Positions 1-7,276 are shown, counted from the stretch's first letter. The stretch is 8,575 nucleotides of DNA from Bacteroidia bacterium (GCA_014379485.1 JACMLS010000544.1:1-8575); one strand, 5' to 3'. The notes: generated from the letters alone by a model not told the origin. Numbers and translations: made by a program.

Positions 1-65
1 AATGGAATCATATCATTGGCTTTTTATGTTTATTTGTTGCAGTATTTTTCTTTTTTAAAAAATAA
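1..65 (+). CDS. C-terminal end of a small membrane protein, probably DUF486/DMT family (partial)
   Basis: Only the last 20 codons are in the window. In the frame whose codons begin at base 3 they read WNHIIGFLCLFVAVFFFFKK and stop at TAA (63-65). This is one hydrophobic helix ending in a short lysine tail. Trp-Asn-His followed by a hydrophobic helix and a Phe-Lys-Lys end resembles the C-terminus of small four-helix DUF486 proteins (DMT transporter superfamily, about 110-120 residues) of Bacteroidota. That match is from memory. The other two forward frames across this stretch are also open but give less protein-like tails. The stop lies six bases before the holA start, so the two genes are probably cotranscribed. 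The protein would sit in the inner membrane; no substrate can be named. Confidence 0.55.
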   Translation, partial: WNHIIGFLCLFVAVFFFFKK

Positions 66-71
66 TAGAAC

Positions 72-1172
72 GTGAAAGAAGTTAACCAGATCATCACCGA
101 TCTAAAACGAAAAATTTTTAAACCCGTTTATTTTTTAAGTGGTGAAGAAGCCTACTATATTGATTTGATCAGTGATTACATTGAAAAAAATGTATTGGAC
201 GAAAGCGAACAGGAATTTAATCAAACAATTTTATACGGAAAAGAAACTACGCTTGATGCTGTAATCGGTACTGCAAAAAGATTTCCGATGATGAGTGAGT
301 ACCAGGTGGTAATTGTAAAAGAAGCGCAGCATTTAAAAGAATTTATGAGCCGCGGTGGTGGAGCTAAAGGAAAAGATGATGACGACGAAAATTCTGAAAG
401 TGAAAACGAACCCGCAGGTAAAGAAGTAGAAACAGGAGCAAAAGGTGCTTTAATAAATTATTTAGAAAAACCTCAGCCTTCTACCATTTTGGTTTTTTGT
501 CACAAATACAAAAAGCCGGATAAAAGACAAAAGCTCGGAAAACTACTGGTAAAAAATTCTGTTTATTTTGAATCTGATAAAATTCCGGATTACAAAATGG
601 CAGAACACATTGGGAGCCTGATGAAAGAGATGGATATGAAAACGGATGCACGCGTTCCGCAACTGCTTTCTGAATATCTTGGAACTGACCTTGGCAAAGT
701 GGTAATGGAATTGGAAAAACTTTCTATCAACATTCCCAAAGGTACAGAAATTACCATGCAACATATACAAGACAACATTGGTATAAGTAAAGATTACAAT
801 GTGTTTGAGTTGCAGGATGCTCTGGGAAGAAAAGATATTTTAAAAGCAAACAAGATCATTCATTATTTTAACGCCAACCCAAAAGAACATTTTATTGGTA
901 TGACGCTGGGGTTTTTGTATGGATACTTTTTAAAATTAATGATGGTACATTTCAGTGCAGACAAAAGTAAATTTGGTATTGCAAAAACGCTGGGCCTTCC
1001 GCCTTTTGTTGCAGAAGGATATGAACGTGCCTCAAAAAATTATAACGCAGCAAAAATAAAAGCGATCTTTGGTTTTCTGCGCGAAGCTGATTTAAGAAGC
1101 AAAGGCATAGATAATTTTGGAACAGAGCACGGAGAATTGCAGCGCGAACTTATTTTTAAAATACTTCACTGA
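72..1172 (+). CDS. holA: DNA polymerase III subunit delta (clamp loader)
   Basis: HolA is the wrench subunit of the DNA polymerase III clamp loader: it binds and opens the beta sliding clamp so that it can be loaded on primed DNA. The 366-residue product follows the family from end to end. It has an N-terminal AAA+-like fold with KPVYFLSGEE (17-26) and YQVVIVKEAQ (77-86). STILVF (137-142) and the Lys-rich KYKKPDKRQKLGK segment (145-157) follow. It then has GTDLGKVVMELEKL (204-217) and NIGISKDYNVFEL (235-247), typical of the Bacteroidota form, and a helical C-terminal domain. The start is GTG: an in-frame TAG at 66-68 leaves room for only one codon before it, and no ATG fits the conserved N-terminus. 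Residues about 92-124 form a Gly-, Asp- and Glu-rich low-complexity insertion (KGKDDDDENSESENE) that makes the protein somewhat longer than the usual 330-345 residues. It probably reads through from the upstream gene. Confidence 0.93.
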   Translation: MKEVNQIITDLKRKIFKPVYFLSGEEAYYIDLISDYIEKNVLDESEQEFNQTILYGKETTLDAVIGTAKRFPMMSEYQVVIVKEAQHLKEFMSRGGGAKGKDDDDENSESENEPAGKEVETGAKGALINYLEKPQPSTILVFCHKYKKPDKRQKLGKLLVKNSVYFESDKIPDYKMAEHIGSLMKEMDMKTDARVPQLLSEYLGTDLGKVVMELEKLSINIPKGTEITMQHIQDNIGISKDYNVFELQDALGRKDILKANKIIHYFNANPKEHFIGMTLGFLYGYFLKLMMVHFSADKSKFGIAKTLGLPPFVAEGYERASKNYNAAKIKAIFGFLREADLRSKGIDNFGTEHGELQRELIFKILH

Positions 1173-1230
1173 TAAAAGAGCGAAGGAAGAGGGAAAGGGA
1201 CCACTATTGTTTACAGTTATAAATTTAACC

Positions 1231-1938
1231 ATGAGAAAAATAATTACCACATTCGTTTTATTCATTACGTTTCAAAATTGTTTTTGTACAAATAATTTTT
1301 CTATGACAGCAAAAACCGACACTACACTTACCGGAAAAATTGTTAAAGAAGCTTTTGTCAATCAAAGGGGAAAAGTTTCTGATAAAATTTTTGATATGTT
1401 TTTGGAAAGCAAGGGGAAAAAATATTTTATTAAATTTTGTGAAGGTAAGGTGCTGAGAGAAAAGCTTGAAAAAATTGTGGGCAAAGAAATGCAGTTCCGC
1501 GTTGAAATTTGCGAGGGAGAATGGGATAAATGTTCTGAACAGGAAGTACAGAGCCGTGTGGGCGATTATGTAAAAATGCTCGAATTAAAAACTGTTGCCA
1601 CCGGAGAAAAGCTTTCTTATGCAGATGGCAGCGGAAATGTTTATGTGATAAAAAAAGAAAGCATTGAATACATTCCGGTAAAAAAAGAAAACAGTTCATC
1701 AGGTGAATATAGCGGAGGCGAACCTTTATCAAAAAGCATTACGGAAGAAGCATGGACAAAAACCAAAAAAGAATTTGATTCGCTTTTTAAAAACAAAAAA
1801 ATTCAGATCAAAAACCGTATGATGGGAACCGGATTACTTTCCATAACTAAAAAAGGAAAAGAAACAATTGTTCTGATCGCTAAATCTCCTGAGATGGAAA
1901 ATCTTGAGAAGAGCCTGAAAAAATTACTGGGACTTTAA
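1231..1938 (+). CDS. Exported protein of unknown function, two-part architecture
   Basis: This 235-residue product was not recognised as a named family. The frame is open from an ATG at 1117, but that start lies inside holA and gives a charged, non-exported N-terminus. ATG 1231 gives a good signal peptide (MRKIITTFVLFITFQNCFC), so it was chosen. ATG 1303 (MTAKTD) would give a cytoplasmic form. No clear lipobox precedes C17 or C19. The first half (about 33-119) alternates short strands, LTGKIVKEAF, KKYFIKF, MQFRVEI and DYVKMLEL, with one helix; this could be a small beta-barrel of OB type, an inference. It contains two Cys-Glu-Gly motifs (C70, C94) plus C101. The second half begins with YADGSGNVYVIKKESIEY (130-147), has a Ser/Gly-rich SSSGEYSGGEP stretch (155-165), and ends in helix, strands and helix. 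It lies 58 bp after holA and 56 bp before the EVE gene. The presumed location is periplasmic or outer-membrane associated. Confidence 0.75.
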   Translation: MRKIITTFVLFITFQNCFCTNNFSMTAKTDTTLTGKIVKEAFVNQRGKVSDKIFDMFLESKGKKYFIKFCEGKVLREKLEKIVGKEMQFRVEICEGEWDKCSEQEVQSRVGDYVKMLELKTVATGEKLSYADGSGNVYVIKKESIEYIPVKKENSSSGEYSGGEPLSKSITEEAWTKTKKEFDSLFKNKKIQIKNRMMGTGLLSITKKGKETIVLIAKSPEMENLEKSLKKLLGL

Positions 1939-1994
1939 AAAATAAATTTCTTCCCTATCTTCGAAGACCAAACTATTAACTGACAACTGATAAC

Positions 1995-2402
1995 ATGAAT
2001 TACTGGCTAATAAAATCAGAACCATCTACCTACAGTTACGAAACGCTTGTAAAAGAAAAATCGACAGCATGGACCGGTGTGCGCAATTACGCAGCAAGAA
2101 ATAATTTGCGTGCCATGAAAAAAGGCGATCTCTGTTTTTTTTACCACAGTAACGAAGGTTTGTGTATTGTAGGAATTGCAAAGGTGGTGAAAGAAGCATA
2201 CCAGGACCCCACCAGCGATGACCCGAACTGGGCTTGTGTAGATGTTGCACCACATAAAAAATTCAAAACTCCTGTTACTCTTTCTGAATTAAAAGCTGAC
2301 ACAAGTTTAAAAAACATGCAGTTTGTAAAGATTGGCAGGCTGTCTGTTTCTGTAGTAACCGAAGCAGAGTTTAACAAAGTCTGCAAATTAGGAGGAGTTT
2401 AA
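1995..2402 (+). CDS. EVE domain-containing protein
   Basis: This 135-residue protein consists of a single EVE domain, the PUA-like fold related to YTH and ASCH domains. In this superfamily an aromatic cage binds modified bases in nucleic acids. The family signatures are clear: YWLIKSEPSTYS at the N-terminus (3-14), TAWTGVRNYAARNNLR (24-39), KKGDLCFFYHS (42-52), GIAKVVKEAYQDPT (60-73), WACVDVAPHKKF (79-90), PVTLSELK (93-100) and RLSVSVVTEAEF (115-126). The length is typical of the free-standing bacterial form. It resembles eukaryotic thymocyte nuclear protein 1. The exact ligand and cellular role of the bacterial stand-alone proteins are not settled, so no pathway is claimed. ATG 1995 puts the WLIKSEP motif at the very N-terminus, as usual. 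A TATCTTCG sequence at 1956-1963 could be a weak -7 element, but it lacks a good upstream TTTG partner. Confidence 0.92.
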   Translation: MNYWLIKSEPSTYSYETLVKEKSTAWTGVRNYAARNNLRAMKKGDLCFFYHSNEGLCIVGIAKVVKEAYQDPTSDDPNWACVDVAPHKKFKTPVTLSELKADTSLKNMQFVKIGRLSVSVVTEAEFNKVCKLGGV

Positions 2403-2451
2403 TAGCTACTCTGCCTTAATTTTTGGCAAACAGCATCATTCCGCAGTTTAA

Positions 2452-2482
2452 TTTGCTTTTGACCGGCAATGTTATAAATTTG
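2452..2482 (+). promoter_or_regulatory. Bacteroidota-type promoter for the STAS-like gene
   Basis: TTTG at 2452-2455, a 19-bp spacer and TAAATTTG at 2475-2482 match the Bacteroidota primary-sigma consensus (TTTG, about 19-21 bp, TAnnTTTG) at every fixed position. The last G of the -7 box is only four bases before ATG 2487, so transcription would begin at or within a few bases of the start codon. Confidence 0.6.
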
Positions 2483-2486
2483 CTCA

Positions 2487-2879
2487 ATGGCTCCCTCCAT
2501 AACAGATCTTGAAACAGCAACCTGCAGGTTTTCTAAGCCAGAGCCTGGAATTATTCTTGTACATTTTAAAAGTAAAAGTGTAATTACAGTAGAAGAGCAA
2601 GCAGTAAATTTTGCTGCACATCTGAAATTTTCGGGCGGTAAAGCGCATTGTATTTTATACACTGCAGACGAGTTTGTAAACTTTACACCAGAGGCAAGAC
2701 AACGCTCAAAAGAACTTGAGCCTGAAATTAATTTTCTGGCTGCGGCAGGACTCACAAAAAATCTTGCGTATAAAATTGTGGCAGATTTTTATGTGCGTTT
2801 TAATAAACCACAAAAACCTTTCAAAAATTTTAGCGATGAGAAAAAAGCGTTGGAGTGGTTGCGCACTTTTTTGAAGTGA
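2487..2879 (+). CDS. Small SpoIIAA/STAS-like protein (DUF7793-type)
   Basis: This 130-residue cytoplasmic protein resembles a family of small Bacteroidota proteins with a SpoIIAA/STAS-like alpha/beta fold. The visible pattern is an early strand pair (ETATCRF, GIILVHF), a helix (VEEQAVNFAAHL, 35-46), a strand (HCILYTADEFVNF, 54-66), and TPEARQRSKELE (67-78). After these come INFLAAAGLTKNLAYKIVADF (81-101) and the strongly family-like tail FYVRFNKPQKPFKNFSDEKKALEWLRTF (101-128). STAS-like proteins usually act as regulatory or protein-interaction modules, but no partner is visible here. The neighbours are functionally unrelated, so no role is inferred. It has its own promoter directly in front, which suggests separate transcription from the EVE gene 84 bp upstream. 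ATG 2487 is the only reasonable start in frame, since the next Met codon is missing from the body of the protein. The family assignment rests on remembered motifs. Confidence 0.8.
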   Translation: MAPSITDLETATCRFSKPEPGIILVHFKSKSVITVEEQAVNFAAHLKFSGGKAHCILYTADEFVNFTPEARQRSKELEPEINFLAAAGLTKNLAYKIVADFYVRFNKPQKPFKNFSDEKKALEWLRTFLK

Positions 2880-2955
2880 AAACAAATTAATTTTTGGTTT
2901 TTCCTTACTATTTAATTTAGAAAGTTCTGAAGCGAAAGAAATTCAGGGAAAACAA

Positions 2956-3612
2956 ATGAATAATAGTCAACTTGATCTTTCAATAAAACTCGCGAAAAGC
3001 CTGCAGTTTGGTTTTAACGCCAGGTTAACTTTAGACAGCGTTAATGATTTTATTTCTCAAATGACAGGGGCTCCTCCTGAAATTGTATTGGTTAAAATAG
3101 AGTACCCTAATGGTTATAAAAACGATTACTATTATGATTTAAATTTTATCCTGGTTAAAACTGTTTTATGTTATAATGAAGGTGTAAATTTTGAGCTTCG
3201 GTTAAATCTTTTGAAAAGTCTTTTAAACGATCCGGGTCGTTTTTCTCACGCAGAAAAAATTAAATACTGGGTTAGAGTTATTTTTGCCGACTTTGACCGG
3301 TATATCCAATACAATCCCGTTTGGGAAGAACTTATTTACCTGCTTTTAGCACAGCAAAAACACAAAAAACAACTCATAATTTCTAAACTGATCATTCAGC
3401 AATTTTCAAAAAATTTCAGAAAAATAAGTTCTGCAAAAAGATTTGTTATCCTGGAAAAACTAATGCTGAATGCAAGCTTACAAAACGAAATCCGGTTGCT
3501 GTTTCTAAAACATGCCAAATTTATCTTGAAGCGACAGTTGATTGTTTTTCATGATTCAATATGCGAACCCGCTCACAAAGAAAAAATAGCCACAGTAATA
3601 AATAAAAAGTAA
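2956..3612 (+). CDS. Hypothetical helical cytoplasmic protein
   Basis: This 218-residue protein was not recognised. It has no signal peptide and no membrane segment. The N-terminal third contains a likely strand pair (PEIVLVKIEYPNGY, 41-54) followed by a Tyr/Asp-rich YKNDYYYDLNF (54-64). The rest is predicted largely helical and increasingly basic, with Lys-rich segments at about 135-160 and 185-193. Base and codon use (AT-rich, AAA- and TTT-heavy) match its neighbours, and the frame is uninterrupted over 657 bp, which supports a real gene. A TTTG at 2893-2896 with an imperfect TAATTTAG at 2913-2920 lies upstream, but its 16-bp spacing is short for a promoter. The gene ends only 13 bp from the stop of the oppositely oriented PorP/SprF gene. 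The basic helical half could suggest nucleic-acid or membrane-surface contact; this is speculation. Confidence 0.7.
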   Translation: MNNSQLDLSIKLAKSLQFGFNARLTLDSVNDFISQMTGAPPEIVLVKIEYPNGYKNDYYYDLNFILVKTVLCYNEGVNFELRLNLLKSLLNDPGRFSHAEKIKYWVRVIFADFDRYIQYNPVWEELIYLLLAQQKHKKQLIISKLIIQQFSKNFRKISSAKRFVILEKLMLNASLQNEIRLLFLKHAKFILKRQLIVFHDSICEPAHKEKIATVINKK

Positions 3613-3625
3613 AAAAAAGGGAAAT

Positions 3626-4702
3626 TTACGGAGTTGCTTTTGGACCACCGTGCCCGCCGCCTAACTCACGCTTACGTTTAAACAAAGCATCGCGCAAGCT
3701 GTGCCATTGAAGTGAAAACTCAATTCCTCCGTTACCGCGCGTTGCAGTTTTAAACGAAGAAATATTATAATCATAAGAAAATCCAAAGCTAAAACTTGCG
3801 TAATCTATAAGCATTTGCGGAATAATTGCATCTCCTGGACGAATATACATTCCCAAACTAATACCGGCTTCGTGTTTAAAGCCTGTGGTTTTAGTTGGGT
3901 TTTTAAAACGCAAACGCACAAAAGTTCCGAGGTTGAGTTCTGAAAAAGATGCCTGCTTCATGTAAATCATAGAAGGCATAATGGTGAGCTTTGTTCCTTT
4001 AATATCGATTCTTGAAGCGATCTCACCCACTAGGCGCATTGGCAGTTTCTCCTTAGAGTATTTGTAATACTTGAGAAGTGGTTGATTTAAGTGAAAGCCT
4101 GCAACGCCTACTTTAAGATCAAAATTATCATCGCGGTCAAAAGCTTTTTCTGTTTTGGTAAACTCCCATTGCAAACCAGCATTTACATCTGCATAACTGA
4201 ATTGATTAAATGCCAGCACTTCAAAAGATGGAGTGGTGGGGTCGAACTGCTGACCGTTGTATTGATTGCCAAATGTAAGCGCACCGTAATTTGCAGAGCG
4301 GATAGCGTAGCCTCCACCAATACCCACACAAATTTTATTTTTAGCGTCTAAGTGCACAATTCCGCTTGCTGAAAGCAGGGCCTGGTTAGCTGAATAAGCA
4401 GAGACGCCTGCCTGATCATTAAAAAATCCTACACCCCAACCCATATAAGCTTTTTTTGCAGCTTTTTCTCCAATAACGCCATCTACACAGGCCGCCATTG
4501 TTTTGTAAGGGTTAACCATTGCGGTCCATTGGTTACGGTAATTAAGCGTTGCACGCAAATAACCCTCAAACACACCTGTATTGGCGGGATTTAAAAATAA
4601 AGGGGCTTCTGTTATCTGGGAGAAATGAATATCCTGAGAAAGCACCGGCTGCGAAATAAACGCCGCTACTATTATTCCGGAAATACAAGCAAGTTTTTTC
4701 AT
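3626..4702 (-). CDS. PorP/SprF family type IX secretion system membrane protein
   Basis: This 358-residue outer-membrane beta-barrel protein belongs to the PorP/SprF family. Members either form part of the core type IX secretion machinery (PorP) or help export and anchor one particular cell-surface substrate (SprF with SprB). The frame is open from an ATG at 4741, but ATG 4702 is preferred because it starts a clean signal peptide (MKKLACISG... VLS) with predicted cleavage before Gln23. The mature protein opens with QDIHFSQITEAPLFLNPANT (23-42), followed by GVFEGYLRATLNYRNQW (43-59), the family hallmark. Alternating amphipathic strands then run to SFSFGFSYDYNIS and GNGGIEFSLQW near the end, followed by a basic Gly-rich tail (GGGHGG). 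It lies 60 bp downstream of the CotH/CHU_C gene on the same strand, with no promoter visible between them. That operon pairing favours an SprF-like, substrate-specific role over the core PorP role; this is an inference. Confidence 0.9.
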   Translation of the reverse strand: MKKLACISGIIVAAFISQPVLSQDIHFSQITEAPLFLNPANTGVFEGYLRATLNYRNQWTAMVNPYKTMAACVDGVIGEKAAKKAYMGWGVGFFNDQAGVSAYSANQALLSASGIVHLDAKNKICVGIGGGYAIRSANYGALTFGNQYNGQQFDPTTPSFEVLAFNQFSYADVNAGLQWEFTKTEKAFDRDDNFDLKVGVAGFHLNQPLLKYYKYSKEKLPMRLVGEIASRIDIKGTKLTIMPSMIYMKQASFSELNLGTFVRLRFKNPTKTTGFKHEAGISLGMYIRPGDAIIPQMLIDYASFSFGFSYDYNISSFKTATRGNGGIEFSLQWHSLRDALFKRKRELGGGHGGPKATP

Positions 4703-4762
4703 TTTTTCAACCCTGCAAAAAATCAAGTTCTTTGTTTTCATAAAATCTTTTCAAAAATCAAT

Positions 4763-7264
4763 TTACCTGATCAGGGTAATGTTTCCGGCACGTTCAACCG
4801 ATTTTCCTTCTACCAGTGCTTTTAATCTGTAAGCATAAACTCCCATAGGAGCTTCTGTGCCTTGAAATTTGCCATCCCAACCCTGCATTTTATCGTTGGT
4901 AGCAAACACTTTTTGTCCCCAGCGGTTAAACACTTCAAACTCTAATTTAGAAACATAAAGTGTTCCGTAAGGATATAAAAGATCATTTAAACCGTCTGCA
5001 TTGGGAGTAAATGCAGTTGGAACTATCACTTCTCCGGTTAATTCATAAGGCTCTTTCAGTTTAAAATAAGCTACAACATATTCTGTTGTATCAAATGTAT
5101 AAAGCGTCAAAGTGTCTTGCGAAGGATCTCCTGCTGGAACAGGATTGTTTGCAAAAGTCCAATGATCGAATTTATAATTTGGCCCGGGTATACCAGCAAA
5201 GTCCATGTAGACAGGCGCGTAATAACTTCCTACCCAGGGATAGTTACTCGGGATAATGGTATTTACCTTAACCATACCAGAGCCCGGAGGCTGCACATCT
5301 ACATTCAACGGAAAGGGGGTTACATTGTAGCAACCTTGTATGGCACTATCAATATAAGTACAACGCATTCTGATCATGCTATCCATAAATAAAATTCTGG
5401 TATCCCACTGCGCCATTGTACCACCCCATTTTGCAACGTGGGCTGTTCTTTCGGGCTGCAGAAAATTTCTGAAGTAAGTGTGGTGTTCAAGAATACTATC
5501 GCACTGTAAAGCTGTATTAATTAAATCTGCATAGCGGTTAATGTACTGAGATTTTACAGTATCATTCTCATCAATTAACTTTTGAAGCATTTGCGGATGC
5601 CCCATATTGGGGTCTGTTCCGTTAAACACTGTTGAGTAATCACACGGATCAACATCCCAACTTGTACTGGGTAATCCTGAAAAATTTTCTCCAAGATTGT
5701 ATACATTGTCCATATCCCACATCCAATATCTCCATTTCTTTTTATTTCCGTTCGGGTTTCTTCCTCTCCACCATGCCGAATTCCAGTTAATAAAATCAGA
5801 ATTCATTACGTAAGAGTTATACACCATATAATCTATCATAGAACTGATGCTTAATTTACTATCAACATAAGAATAATTGGCAGGTACGCCCATATTATTT
5901 CCCATAACATAATTGTAAATATTCACCCATCCTGTATCACTACCATCCTGTATATTCAATCCTCCCCAGAATTTAAGATTATCAATCTGGTTTTCGGGTT
6001 GATTGTAGTAATACTCTGTGTAATCTGTGTCAAATTTTTCTCTCAATTCATAAATTCCCCAATAAGCACCATTGGCAAATACAATTACGGGTTGGTATCT
6101 TCTACCATCAAGATCAAGATTTTTTCTGAAGGCGTAACTCTGAACAAAAGCATCGCGCATATGGCAACTCGGGTCAGAATCTCCGGGATAGTTGTCTGAT
6201 GCTCCTGCTTTTAAAATAATATTATCAAAACGATCGCGTGTGCTTACGCCCAATTTAGCATCGTCAAAAAACTGAACCGGATTGGTGTAATTGTATCCGT
6301 ATTCATCATCTGCTTTAAAATCTATACCTCTCTGGTTAAACGCCCAGGAGTCATTACCATGCTTGTCTGCTTCGCCGTATGTTTCATAAACAAAAGCTTT
6401 GCTCTCATCAAAATACTCAAGGTTAGGAGTTGGAACTGTTCCGCTGTTTCCGTTAAGAAGTGTCATTAGCTGATCTCCGCACAATGAAATTACAGGAAAA
6501 GTGTAAGCAGATTGATTAATGAAATAAGTATTGGTTTCAATAAAACTTTCAAAGATCTGCGGGTTTGGGCTAAACACTTTTGCACGAATAACGGTAGTAG
6601 CAGAAACGGCAAAGGGGCCAATATAAAGTGTTGAACCAACTGTAGGCTCAAATCCGTTTATTGTATAACGTATAGATGCACCAATCTCTGTAGTTGACAA
6701 TGAAATTGTTTGTGCAGAAGCATAAAAACCCGGAGCTACATTCATAACAGGTTTAGCTGCATAATTATCAAGACCGGTTGCTCCGTTTGTAAGAGTTGGT
6801 GTTGGCGCAGTATAAACTTTCCAGGTAGTAGAACCGTTTGGCTGCCTGCCCCAGGAATGATCTTTCTGATGTCTTCTTAAATGCACAGAATCTAAAATTC
6901 CGCCCGAACCGTTTGCAAGTACAAACATATCAGGTTTACATTGGGTTAATTTAAAATTTGTATGATAGTTTGTTCCCACAACTGAATCCATTCCAGAACA
7001 CCAGAAACGCAAAAAACCACCCGCAGGAATGGTGGTACCGGCAGGAACCTGCCATTTGGTAGTGTTGGTAGCGTTATCACTCATGTAATACCCGGCAATA
7101 TTTGCAGTTGTTGCGCCCGCATTGTAAAGTTCAACCCAATCTGACGTATTTCCGAAATTATCTGCCAAAGCTTTATTGGCACATGAATATTCGTTGATCA
7201 AAACCTGAGAGGAACCTGCCATAGTTGCTAAAACGCAAATGGCAGATAGAATTTTCTTTTTCAT
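4763..7264 (-). CDS. Secreted CotH kinase-like protein with lamin-tail domain and T9SS type B sorting domain
   Basis: This 833-residue exported multidomain protein has a signal peptide at 1-19 (MKKKILSAICVLATMAGSS) with cleavage before Gln20. A lamin-tail domain (about 20-150) follows: VLINEYSCAN, SDWVELYNAG, IPAGGFLRFWCSG, HSWGRQPNG. A chitobiase/beta-hexosaminidase C-terminal-like domain (about 172-248) contains IRYTINGFEPTVGSTLYIGP and VIRAKVFSPN. The CotH kinase-like domain (about 255-640) contains QRGIDFKADDEYGYN, CHMRDAFVQSYAFRKN, YWGIYELREKFDTDY (401-415) and WRYWMWDMDN (511-520); the Asp pair at 517/519 is the likely metal- or nucleotide-binding site. An InlB-repeat-like module (about 650-737) precedes a CHU_C gliding-motility sorting domain (746-833: PTAFTPNADGLND, EVFNRWGQKVF, WDGKFQG, GVYAYRLKA). 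CotH of Bacillus spores phosphorylates coat proteins, so protein phosphorylation outside the cell is possible here but unproven. The CHU_C domain implies export by T9SS, and the PorP/SprF gene downstream fits as partner. The leader carries its own promoter and palindrome. Confidence 0.92.
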   Translation of the reverse strand: MKKKILSAICVLATMAGSSQVLINEYSCANKALADNFGNTSDWVELYNAGATTANIAGYYMSDNATNTTKWQVPAGTTIPAGGFLRFWCSGMDSVVGTNYHTNFKLTQCKPDMFVLANGSGGILDSVHLRRHQKDHSWGRQPNGSTTWKVYTAPTPTLTNGATGLDNYAAKPVMNVAPGFYASAQTISLSTTEIGASIRYTINGFEPTVGSTLYIGPFAVSATTVIRAKVFSPNPQIFESFIETNTYFINQSAYTFPVISLCGDQLMTLLNGNSGTVPTPNLEYFDESKAFVYETYGEADKHGNDSWAFNQRGIDFKADDEYGYNYTNPVQFFDDAKLGVSTRDRFDNIILKAGASDNYPGDSDPSCHMRDAFVQSYAFRKNLDLDGRRYQPVIVFANGAYWGIYELREKFDTDYTEYYYNQPENQIDNLKFWGGLNIQDGSDTGWVNIYNYVMGNNMGVPANYSYVDSKLSISSMIDYMVYNSYVMNSDFINWNSAWWRGRNPNGNKKKWRYWMWDMDNVYNLGENFSGLPSTSWDVDPCDYSTVFNGTDPNMGHPQMLQKLIDENDTVKSQYINRYADLINTALQCDSILEHHTYFRNFLQPERTAHVAKWGGTMAQWDTRILFMDSMIRMRCTYIDSAIQGCYNVTPFPLNVDVQPPGSGMVKVNTIIPSNYPWVGSYYAPVYMDFAGIPGPNYKFDHWTFANNPVPAGDPSQDTLTLYTFDTTEYVVAYFKLKEPYELTGEVIVPTAFTPNADGLNDLLYPYGTLYVSKLEFEVFNRWGQKVFATNDKMQGWDGKFQGTEAPMGVYAYRLKALVEGKSVERAGNITLIR

Positions 7265-7276
7265 CGGTTTATTTTA

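Noticed and set aside
16..45. Possible promoter directly in front of holA
   Set aside because: The stretch codes for the end of the upstream membrane protein and contains no TAnnTTTG match at a suitable distance from a TTG.
1220..1227. TAAATTTA before ATG 1231 as a -7 promoter box
   Set aside because: It lacks the final G, has no TTTG about 19 bp upstream, and would place the start site inside the coding region.
1117..1230. Longer N-terminus for the exported protein gene, starting at ATG 1117
   Set aside because: It overlaps the end of holA by 56 bases, has no conserved look, and hides the clear signal peptide that begins at ATG 1231.
1956..1963. TATCTTCG as a -7 box for the EVE gene
   Set aside because: One mismatch and no proper -33 partner at the expected distance; possible, but too weak to list as a feature.
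2399..2755. Open frame of 118 codons on the - strand across the STAS-like gene
   Set aside because: It is antisense to a gene with recognisable motifs and its own promoter, and its product (Cys/Ser-rich, no domain) looks like a shadow.
2893..2920. TTTG-N16-TAATTTAG as a promoter for the helical protein gene
   Set aside because: The spacer is shorter than usual and the -7 box has one mismatch, and such matches are expected by chance in AT-rich DNA.
4703..4741. Longer N-terminus for the PorP/SprF gene, starting at ATG 4741
   Set aside because: It would place 13 extra residues, several of them charged, before a signal peptide that already begins properly at Met 4702.
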